Assembly (NCBI GenBank): GCA_020050475.1
Contig: JAGVKP010000076.1
Coordinates: 1 to 5,267 of the forward strand
Length of the DNA stretch: 5,267 nt
Direction: 5' to 3'
DNA from: Candidatus Babeliales bacterium
Lineage (GTDB): Bacteria > Babelota > Babeliae > Babelales > JACPOV01
Under the pieces are notes generated by a model. The model saw only the letters and a program-made list of their open reading frames with translations. It made no database searches and had not been told where the DNA came from. How positions within the stretch are numbered: the stretch's first letter is position 1; each line of letters starts with the position of its first letter. The translations under genes were made by a program, and so were the position numbers. Shown piece by piece: positions 1 to 5,267 of this stretch.

Positions 1-494
1 GCACATATACCAATATGATACTGCAGGCAGCCATCTTTAATTTTTTTATTACACAGCTCAAGCCGAAAGGTTTTCATCAAATATTCATACCCGGCACGCG
101 CTTGACGCTTTTGCAAGAAGGGCCCAAAGTAGGTCCCCTTTTTTTTCTTGTTTCGTACCAACTGGAGGGTCGGTAGCTCATCAAAGCTGGGAACCATAAT
201 ATACAAAAATGGCTGCCCATTTTTGAGCAAGACATTATATTTTGGCTGGTTATCGCGAATCAGCTGCGCTTCAAGAAGGAGCGCTTCCATTTCACTATGC
301 GTGACAATATGTTCAATGGTCGCGTGCTCATCAATAAGCGCTTTTATTTTCCAATCAGTATCCTGTTTTTGAAAGTAGGAACTCACGCGCTTGCGAAGCG
401 ATTTTGCTTTTCCCACGTAGATAATCTGCCCATCTTTGTCTTTAAAAAGATAGACGCCGGGCAGGAGTGGTATTTGAACAAGCTTTTCTTTCAT
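1..494 (-). CDS. uvrC: UvrABC excinuclease subunit C, N-terminal part (gene cut by window edge)
   Basis: UvrC makes the two incisions around a UvrA/UvrB-marked DNA lesion in nucleotide excision repair. The visible 164 residues start with a GIY-YIG nuclease domain, which makes the 3' incision: PGVYLFKDKDG, then IIYVGKAKSLRKRV. The family's catalytic residues are present as Tyr15, Tyr26, Arg36 and Glu75 (in the LLLEAQLI stretch). Further on come the PKYNVLLK motif, a TYFGPF motif (about 121-126) and the start of the cysteine region (Cys148, Cys156, Cys164 in CLQYHIGIC), which in E. coli UvrC belongs to iron-sulfur ligands. The usual Arg in YHIGRC is Ile here. The C-terminal endonuclease and HhH domains lie outside the window. 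Start choice: ATG at 494 has a GAGG 7 bases upstream. An ATG two codons earlier (500) is possible but sits only one base from that GAGG, and an in-frame TGA at 504-506 rules out anything longer. Identity is near certain from these motifs. Confidence 0.97.
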   Translation of the reverse strand, partial: MKEKLVQIPLLPGVYLFKDKDGQIIYVGKAKSLRKRVSSYFQKQDTDWKIKALIDEHATIEHIVTHSEMEALLLEAQLIRDNQPKYNVLLKNGQPFLYIMVPSFDELPTLQLVRNKKKKGTYFGPFLQKRQARAGYEYLMKTFRLELCNKKIKDGCLQYHIGIC

Positions 495-501
495 AGACAT
501 G

Positions 502-505
502 CCTC
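502..505 (-). promoter_or_regulatory. Shine-Dalgarno of uvrC
   Basis: GAGG read on the minus strand lies 7 bases before the ATG at 494 and only 1 base before the ATG at 500. The spacing decides in favour of the downstream start. Confidence 0.6.
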
Positions 506-521
506 ATCTGACTTGGTTTTC

Positions 522-549
522 AGTCTATCACAAAGCTGAATAGTTGCAA
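522..549 (-). promoter_or_regulatory. Possible sigma70-type promoter of uvrC
   Basis: On the minus strand TTGCAA (544-549) is followed after 16 bases by TAGACT (522-527), each matching four of six positions of the E. coli consensus. The -10 element ends about 27 bases before the uvrC start, which gives a short leader. The match is weak, and promoter rules in this lineage are unknown. No equally good pair was found on the plus strand for the divergent gene at 665. Its closest candidate is TTGTTG (621-626) with TTTAAA (644-649), which is unconvincing. Confidence 0.25.
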
Positions 550-664
550 AAAGAGCTTGTTATCCAATGTTTCTTTTATTTCATTTTGTATTTGAAAATA
601 GAGCGCCTGATGTGCTACGGTTGTTGATAAAAGCACTCTCGCATTTAAAAAAAAGAGATAAGCA

Positions 665-754
665 ATGGCCAAAAAATTACGTTTTTTGATATCTGTTTTG
701 CATCTTGCGGGTACAGTATCGTTGTGTGGCAAATCAATCAGTTTTGCTCTTGCT
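665..754 (+). other. Predicted Sec signal peptide of the Skp1/BTB-WD40 protein
   Basis: Residues 1-30 show Lys3, Lys4 and Arg6, then a hydrophobic run, then a small-x-small site Ala28-Leu29-Ala30 before the acidic mature start HDERMD. Lys23 within the C-terminal region makes the signal slightly unusual. Confidence 0.7.
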
Positions 755-2779
755 CATGATGAACGAATGGATCTTGATGAGCAAACAACCAGTCTGTTGG
801 CAAAAGTTTCACGAACGATTAGTGATATTGTGAGTCAAGAGGGAGTAGAATCTACTCCTGGTGCTCATCTAATTATCCCGATCAATAGCAATAAAGAAAC
901 TGTCACGCTTATCCTGAACAATCTCAACAATCTTAACAATACCATTAAGATCGAACAGTTTTTCAAAGAGTACACCAGCATGTTCGATAATGAAAAACGC
1001 TTCCAGGTAATTCAAGATATCTACGAGCTTGCTCGCTATCTTGATATTCCGCTCCTTGAAAAGATAGCTTTTTCGCAGCTTAGTCTCTATCGACCTCGTC
1101 GTTCGTATGCGCCAACCGACAAGATCGAATTTGTACTGGCAGATAATCAAACTACTTTTCTTGCAAAAAAAGAGATCCCCTTTTTACAGAATCTTTTTAA
1201 GACATCTGCTGTATTAAAAGGAATTTTAGAGACTTTAGGTCATACAACAGTAACACCAAAACTTTTTGACTATTCAACGCAGGGCACATCACTCAATCCC
1301 TTGTATCTCTCCGGGCTATCAGTTGAGTCATTTTACCAACTGCTTTCAATAAAAGAGTTGATTGTGCCCGTACTTGACCCATCAATGCAGAGGCAATTGA
1401 AACAAAAAATCCTCAATAAAAACGTCTCCGCGCTCATTAAGCTTGCGCTGGCTGCCGATTTTTTAGATTTACCAACCATTCTATCGCTCACGATTGACGA
1501 AATCATTAATAAATTAACGTCACCAGAGGTAATCAATGGAATAAAAAAAGGCGAGATTGGAGAAGCTGAATCGTCTTTGCTGGGGCTACTCGATCCGTTA
1601 CTTTTTTTTAAAATGAAAAAAAGATTATTTCCTCAAGCAGTAATTCATGAGCAAATCGAAATAACACCATATGGAGAAACATTAGCGATTTGCTTCAACG
1701 AAGCTAATGAACTCATTATTGCAAATCGTGATGCGCAGAAAATTGTTATCCACAATATGACAACTCTCGATAAGTCGATATTCACTTTTGAGTACCCACC
1801 TCATGCAGCTGCTTTTGACAAAAACGCCGAAACAATAGCCGTAGGTCTTGTTAACGGATCGGTTTATGTAATTAATCTCAAAAGCTCAACCTTATCAAAA
1901 GACCTCAACCCCTCTTTAAGTACTAGTTTTTCAACAAACAATATGCGCTCAGTCGTTATTTCAAATGATGGGCACTTGGTTGTTGTAGGTCTCAATGATG
2001 GAACAGCACGAATCTGGCAACTGCCTGAATTAAGCCCTCAGGCGATACTCAAAGGTGATCGTTACGACGCATTCAATACGCTCGCACTGAGCAATGACAA
2101 TAGATATTTAGCGTCAAAAGGAGCGTCCCTGAAGCGCATATCATTCTGGGATATCTCAACCGGAAAATTTACCGGTAATTTTCTACAGCGTGATATAACT
2201 CCCACGTCATTTACTTTCCATTCCAATTACAAACAGCTCATCGTCGCTGCTCAAGAGCAATTCGTTATAGCATACGACCTTGATCAATCCAGAATCATCG
2301 AGGATTTTACGATTGACATCCAACCACAAACAATCCTGATGACAAGCGATGGCCAGTGGCTTGTCATCACCGGAAAAAACAAGGTTATTTTTTTGAATAC
2401 CACTAATGAAGACGATTCAGTAACGCTAAAGCTGCCGGCGATCAAAAAAGTGTGCTTTTCAGCGCAAAACGCATTAGTCGCACTTCTTGATAAAAAAAAC
2501 ATGGTATCATTGATTTATTTGAATGCTTTCCCGCAAGACAAACTCGACAAGAAAACACTTTTTTTGCTGAATGCTGCGCATAAAACGGAACACCTGCTGA
2601 TCATCTATGCATTTGCTCAAGAGCTCAGAAAAAATGCCGATTTTTCTTCACCTATTCTTAATCAGCTCGATACAGAATTACACAATTCATCAAAGGAAAA
2701 TATACCACCACAAAAATCAAGCAGCGATGAATCACCCCAACGGATGACCACCAAACGCATGCCGCAAAAGCGCAACTAA
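665..2779 (+). CDS. Exported protein with two Skp1/BTB-like modules and a seven-bladed WD40-like propeller
   Basis: This 704-residue protein has no recognised gene name. Residues 1-30 look like a Sec signal peptide: a basic start (KKLR), a hydrophobic core (about 7-22) and an ALA cleavage site after residue 30. Cys21 lacks a lipobox, so this is not an obvious lipoprotein. Residues about 66-140 and 153-285 look like two diverged Skp1/BTB-fold modules. Each ends in a matching helix, ELARYLDIPLLEKIA (121-135) and LALAADFLDLPTILSL (260-275), which resembles the Skp1 AANYLDIP helix. The second also has the front strand and helix (EFVLADNQTTFLAKKE). Residues about 334-620 hold seven blade-like repeats starting near 334, 376, 425, 469, 512, 552 and 590. 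The clearest are NDGTARIWQL (444-453) and RISFWDIS (491-498). A helical stretch (623-673) and a polar, basic tail follow. TAA at 659-661 makes the ATG at 665 the first possible start; AAGAG lies 7 bases upstream. Export and host interaction are inferred; a bacterial envelope role is possible. Confidence 0.85.
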   Translation: MAKKLRFLISVLHLAGTVSLCGKSISFALAHDERMDLDEQTTSLLAKVSRTISDIVSQEGVESTPGAHLIIPINSNKETVTLILNNLNNLNNTIKIEQFFKEYTSMFDNEKRFQVIQDIYELARYLDIPLLEKIAFSQLSLYRPRRSYAPTDKIEFVLADNQTTFLAKKEIPFLQNLFKTSAVLKGILETLGHTTVTPKLFDYSTQGTSLNPLYLSGLSVESFYQLLSIKELIVPVLDPSMQRQLKQKILNKNVSALIKLALAADFLDLPTILSLTIDEIINKLTSPEVINGIKKGEIGEAESSLLGLLDPLLFFKMKKRLFPQAVIHEQIEITPYGETLAICFNEANELIIANRDAQKIVIHNMTTLDKSIFTFEYPPHAAAFDKNAETIAVGLVNGSVYVINLKSSTLSKDLNPSLSTSFSTNNMRSVVISNDGHLVVVGLNDGTARIWQLPELSPQAILKGDRYDAFNTLALSNDNRYLASKGASLKRISFWDISTGKFTGNFLQRDITPTSFTFHSNYKQLIVAAQEQFVIAYDLDQSRIIEDFTIDIQPQTILMTSDGQWLVITGKNKVIFLNTTNEDDSVTLKLPAIKKVCFSAQNALVALLDKKNMVSLIYLNAFPQDKLDKKTLFLLNAAHKTEHLLIIYAFAQELRKNADFSSPILNQLDTELHNSSKENIPPQKSSSDESPQRMTTKRMPQKRN
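914..940 (+). repeat. Three imperfect 9-base tandem units encoding Leu-Asn-Asn
   Basis: The units are CTGAACAAT, CTCAACAAT and CTTAACAAT, in frame with the gene, giving LNN three times (residues 84-92). They differ only in the third base of the Leu codon. The repeat sits in the first Skp1/BTB-like module, probably in a loop before the IKIEQFF helix. Confidence 0.85.
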
Positions 2780-3619
2780 TTTAGTTGCATAGGTGCCACC
2801 TGATTCACGCGAAGATACTCTTATTGCAAGAGCTTCTTTGATCAAAGCAACCGGTATTTTTTGCCGCTCTGCCTCTTGGACCGTCCACATGCCAGTTCCG
2901 CTTTCAAATATTTTTCCTGAAACGGTATCAAGCTTTTGATCTTTTTCTAAAATAGAATGCGCAAGCTCTAAAATCCATGAACGAATAATCGAACCGTGTT
3001 GCCAAATTTCGGTAATCTGAGCGAGATTAAGATCTTTATACTGCCCATCACGCAAAAGATGTAACCCTTCGGCATACGCCTGCAAAAGAGCATATTCAAT
3101 GCCATTGTGCACCATTTTGACATAATGACCTGCGCCCGATGGCCCAACTAACCCAAAACCTCCGGGCAGCGCAATTGCCTTGAAAAAAGGAATGCTCTGC
3201 TCATAGGCATTTTTTTCACCACCGATCATGAGAGAAAATCCAAGCTCCTTGCCATGCAATCCACCCGAAGTGCCGCAATCAAGAAAATTGATGCCATCTT
3301 TTTTGAGCGATTCGGAACGTCTTATTGAATCGCTAAATTTACTATTGCCGCCATCAATAATGATCATATTATTTTTCAGGTGCGGCCTCAGTTCAGCAAT
3401 CACTTGATCAACCGGATCGCCTGCCGGCACCATAAGCCAAAAAGTTTTCACCTGCTGCGCAAGTTCCGCTAAATCACTAACACAGACTATTCCATTGGTT
3501 TCAACCTGCTGACAATTTTTGCTATCCCGATCAAAACCAAAAACCTGAAGTTTTGCAGCAATGAGGCGAGAAGCTATTGCGCTTCCCATCCTGCCAAGAC
3601 CGATAATCCCGATATTCAT
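2732..3619 (-). CDS. gnd: 6-phosphogluconate dehydrogenase, decarboxylating, short type
   Basis: The enzyme converts 6-phosphogluconate to ribulose-5-phosphate and CO2 while reducing NAD(P)+, the last oxidative step of the pentose phosphate pathway. The 295 residues match the short (about 300 aa) GndA/YqeC-like class rather than the 470 aa E. coli type. Visible motifs are the Rossmann loop GLGRMG (7-12), IIDGGNSKFSDSIRR (87-101), the substrate motif DCGTSGG (114-120) and the catalytic stretch HYVKMVHNGIEY (165-176) with Lys168, Asn172 and Glu175. The end of the second strand reads GFDRD: Asp30 leans towards NAD+, while the following Arg could still hold an NADP+ phosphate, so cofactor choice is open. 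The start is ATG at 3619, overlapping the zwf stop as ATGA. An in-frame GTG at 3628 is rejected because it lies inside the AAGGTGG ribosome binding site. The 3' end overlaps the convergent exported-protein gene by 48 bases. Confidence 0.95.
   Translation of the reverse strand: MNIGIIGLGRMGSAIASRLIAAKLQVFGFDRDSKNCQQVETNGIVCVSDLAELAQQVKTFWLMVPAGDPVDQVIAELRPHLKNNMIIIDGGNSKFSDSIRRSESLKKDGINFLDCGTSGGLHGKELGFSLMIGGEKNAYEQSIPFFKAIALPGGFGLVGPSGAGHYVKMVHNGIEYALLQAYAEGLHLLRDGQYKDLNLAQITEIWQHGSIIRSWILELAHSILEKDQKLDTVSGKIFESGTGMWTVQEAERQKIPVALIKEALAIRVSSRESGGTYATKLVALLRHAFGGHPLG
2772..2788. repeat. Perfect 7-base inverted repeat at the convergent stop
   Basis: GCAACTA, a 3-base loop ATT, then TAGTTGC. 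It spans the TAA stop of the plus-strand gene and lies in the last codons of gnd. There is no T run after it on the plus strand. On the minus strand a short TTTT (2766-2769) follows, but inside gnd coding sequence. It may slow converging polymerases, or be chance. Confidence 0.4.
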
Positions 3620-5013
3620 ACGCGCCACCTTATGCGATATTTTTGCGCAAACTGAGCAAGCGCCTCGTGCGGCCCTTGTGTCAACGGCTGATAATCATAC
3701 GAGAGCAGTGAAAGTTTCTGGAGTGCATCGACAATCGACCATGCATGTTCGATCTCGTCAAACCGCACTGATACCGATTGATCACCTTTGATAATTTGCT
3801 CCAAAAGAATTTCATAGCTTTCAGGAGTTGCGGTACGCAGGGCATAATCGTGGTTAAAAACAAGCTGAATCGGCATCACTTCATACATACTTTCTGGCAA
3901 CTTCGTGTTGAGCTGCAAAGAAAAACGTGCATCTGGATCAATCTGTATCGTGAGATAATCCGATTCGTAAACGCAACTTTCTTTGAGCGTACAGTCAACA
4001 TTTTTAAATTTAATGTGAATCGAGGTATCTTTTCGCTCAAGTCGTTTGCCAGCTTTAATAAAAAAAGGAACGCCAGCCCAGCGAGGCCGATCAATCGAAA
4101 GCTTAAGGCATGCAAACGTCGGCATGGTCGAATCTTTTTTTACATCAATTTCATCACGATACCCCTGATACTGACCTAAAAAACCATCATCAATGCGCGT
4201 TTTTTCAAGTACCTTTGTTTTTTCATTTTGTATTTTTGCAGCATCTAATTTCTCAGGAAGCTCCATCGCTACCAATGATAAAAGTTGCAGCCCATGATTT
4301 TGAACAATATCACGCATGACACCATAGTGATCATAGTATCTACCACGCCCTTCAAGCGCCAACGTTTCACTCAAGTTAATTTGGACATAATCGATAAATT
4401 TATGATTCCAAAGTGGCTCAAAAATAATATTGGTAAACCGGATAAGAACAATGCTACTTACGAGCTCTTTGGTCAGATAATGATCAACGCGATAAATCTG
4501 ACTTTCGTCAAACCATTCATGAATACATTCATTAATTTGGCGCGCAGAAACTTCATCAAGCCCAAACGGCTTTTCGTAAATAAGCCGCTGCCAAGTCAAA
4601 CTTCCGGGTAAGTTGCGCGACGCAATTCCTGACTTGCCAATCTGGTGCGTCAGTGAACAAAAAAAGGTTGATGGTGTCGCTAAATAGATCAACCGATTCC
4701 CAGCAAGCCCGTACTTTTTTTCGATAGTACTTACGTGACTTGCCAGTCGGCTAAAACTCTGCTCATCGTCAAAATCAATTTGTATATATGATGTTTTACC
4801 AATCAACGACTGCCACAGCTCTTTGTCAATCGAACCAACAAACGGCTCAGCGCGGGCAAAAATATCATCGACCGTTAATTCATCGCGCGCTGCACCAATA
4901 ATTGCGTAACGCTGAATCTTTTGATCGCGCACCAATTTATACAGCGCCGGAAAAAGCTTTCGCTTGGCAAGATCTCCCGACGCACCAAGAATAATAAACG
5001 TGCACTCACTCAT
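3616..5013 (-). CDS. zwf: Glucose-6-phosphate 1-dehydrogenase
   Basis: The enzyme oxidises glucose-6-phosphate to 6-phosphogluconolactone with NAD(P)+, the first oxidative step of the pentose phosphate pathway. The 465 residues are slightly shorter than the usual 480-510. Visible motifs are the nucleotide-binding GASGDLAKRKLFPALY (10-25), YAIIGAAR with Arg43 placed where family members contact the NADP+ phosphate, the EKPFG motif (147-151), the substrate motif RVDHYLTKE (175-183) with Asp177 and His178, DIVQNHGLQLLSLVAME (235-251) with the catalytic-base position His240, and RWAGVPFFIKAGKRL (311-325). The usual Gly after DHYL is Thr181. The gene starts inside the end of pgi (8-base overlap ATGAGTGA) without a clear Shine-Dalgarno, so its translation is probably coupled to pgi. 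Its stop overlaps the gnd start. NADP+ use is suggested by Arg43 but not proven. No frameshift or missing catalytic residue is seen. Confidence 0.97.
   Translation of the reverse strand: MSECTFIILGASGDLAKRKLFPALYKLVRDQKIQRYAIIGAARDELTVDDIFARAEPFVGSIDKELWQSLIGKTSYIQIDFDDEQSFSRLASHVSTIEKKYGLAGNRLIYLATPSTFFCSLTHQIGKSGIASRNLPGSLTWQRLIYEKPFGLDEVSARQINECIHEWFDESQIYRVDHYLTKELVSSIVLIRFTNIIFEPLWNHKFIDYVQINLSETLALEGRGRYYDHYGVMRDIVQNHGLQLLSLVAMELPEKLDAAKIQNEKTKVLEKTRIDDGFLGQYQGYRDEIDVKKDSTMPTFACLKLSIDRPRWAGVPFFIKAGKRLERKDTSIHIKFKNVDCTLKESCVYESDYLTIQIDPDARFSLQLNTKLPESMYEVMPIQLVFNHDYALRTATPESYEILLEQIIKGDQSVSVRFDEIEHAWSIVDALQKLSLLSYDYQPLTQGPHEALAQFAQKYRIRWRV
3625..3631 (-). promoter_or_regulatory. Strong Shine-Dalgarno of gnd, inside the zwf 3' end
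   Basis: AAGGTGG on the minus strand, one mismatch from AAGGAGG, lies 5 bases before the ATG at 3619. It includes the bases of the alternative GTG start and so fixes the downstream ATG as the likely true start. Confidence 0.8.
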
Positions 5014-5267
5014 GAGCCAAAATCTTTCGCGTATGCGATTTATATAACTCTACCTGCGGTTGATTAAAAGGATCAAGAGCTAATAGATCAGCCACATAAA
5101 TAATCTCAAGCATAGCATACTGCAGATATTGGCCAATAAAGAAGGGTGAGATTTCTGGTAATGAGATCGTACAATAAGCAAGCCCCTGGTCTTTATATGC
5201 CTCTTGCGTCCCTTGAATGATAGCACTCATGATACGCTCGAGCGAGATTCCCTGAATATGCGGCACA
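5006..5267 (-). CDS. pgi: Glucose-6-phosphate isomerase, C-terminal part (gene cut by window edge)
   Basis: The enzyme interconverts glucose-6-phosphate and fructose-6-phosphate. Only the last 86 full codons are in the window, and the frame stays open to the right edge. The GTG at 5264-5266 is an internal Val, not a start. The fragment shows IIQGTQEAY, then the late helices IGQYLQYAMLEIIYVADLLA, then DPFNQPQVELYK, which corresponds to the family's C-terminal signature (usually PFDQPGVE followed by a conserved Lys two residues later). The Lys is kept (K in VELYK). Asn replaces the usual Asp, and Gln the usual Gly, in this signature. The protein ends in HTRKILAHE and its TGA overlaps the zwf start by 8 bases. 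The gene heads the visible operon, so the operon promoter should lie outside the window. The identity rests on the signature plus the zwf/gnd context. Confidence 0.9.
   Translation of the reverse strand, partial: VPHIQGISLERIMSAIIQGTQEAYKDQGLAYCTISLPEISPFFIGQYLQYAMLEIIYVADLLALDPFNQPQVELYKSHTRKILAHE

Noticed and set aside
148..539. Plus-strand open frames opposite uvrC
   Set aside because: They are antisense to a clear GIY-YIG domain and their translations show no family features.
725..727. Cys21 as a lipoprotein attachment site
   Set aside because: The residue before it is Leu (VSLC), which does not fit a lipobox needing a small residue at that place. An ALA cleavage site follows.
520..732. 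Minus-strand 70-codon open frame between uvrC and the exported-protein gene
   Set aside because: It starts inside the signal-peptide codons of the plus-strand gene and has no recognisable motif. The spacer is better explained as the divergent promoter region.
2772..2788. Palindrome as a rho-independent terminator
   Set aside because: It is AT-rich with a short stem, has no T run on the plus strand, and for the minus strand it lies upstream of the gnd stop codon.
3620..3628. GTG start for gnd three codons upstream
   Set aside because: The GTG is part of the AAGGTGG ribosome binding site that is ideally spaced for the ATG at 3619.
3778..4611. Several plus-strand open frames and one minus-strand frame inside zwf
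   Set aside because: zwf is intact with all its motifs in a single frame, and the other frames look like random sequence.
5264..5266. GTG near the right edge as the start of a small 86-codon gene
   Set aside because: The protein is clearly the C-terminal end of Pgi, so this codon is internal and the gene continues past the window.

Overview
The window is a compact, moderately AT-rich bacterial segment with four protein-coding genes and the edge of a fifth organisation unit: a truncated uvrC on the minus strand, a large exported repeat protein on the plus strand, and a minus-strand pgi-zwf-gnd cluster. No RNA gene, insertion sequence, CRISPR array or origin was seen. No stretch without a gene exceeds about 165 bases.

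Organism: the strongest clue is the 704-residue plus-strand protein. It has a Sec-type signal peptide, two Skp1/BTB-like modules and a seven-bladed WD40-like propeller. Exported proteins built from eukaryote-like modules are typical of intracellular or protist-associated bacteria. The combination of Skp1/BTB-like plus WD40 architecture, AT-rich DNA and tightly packed genes fits Candidatus Dependentiae (TM6) best. This is an inference from style, since no taxonomic marker lies in the window.

Layout: positions 1-494 (minus) hold the first 164 codons of uvrC, with its GIY-YIG nuclease domain intact. Positions 501-664 are the divergent spacer that must carry the promoters of uvrC and of the exported protein. 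Positions 665-2779 (plus) hold the exported Skp1/BTB-WD40 protein. Its last 48 bases overlap the 3' end of gnd tail to tail, with the codons of the two genes exactly in register. Positions 2732-3619 (minus) are gnd, 3616-5013 (minus) zwf, and 5006-5267 (minus) the 3' end of pgi.

How the genes work together: the minus-strand cluster is a translationally coupled operon (8-base overlap pgi/zwf, ATGA overlap zwf/gnd). It links glucose-6-phosphate/fructose-6-phosphate interconversion to both oxidative steps of the pentose phosphate pathway, giving reduced cofactor and ribulose-5-phosphate. The lactonase gene (pgl) that would act between zwf and gnd is not present between them. uvrC belongs to nucleotide excision repair and is functionally unrelated. 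The exported protein is the candidate for host interaction: a BTB-type fold joined to a propeller resembles the layout of eukaryotic cullin-RING substrate adaptors.
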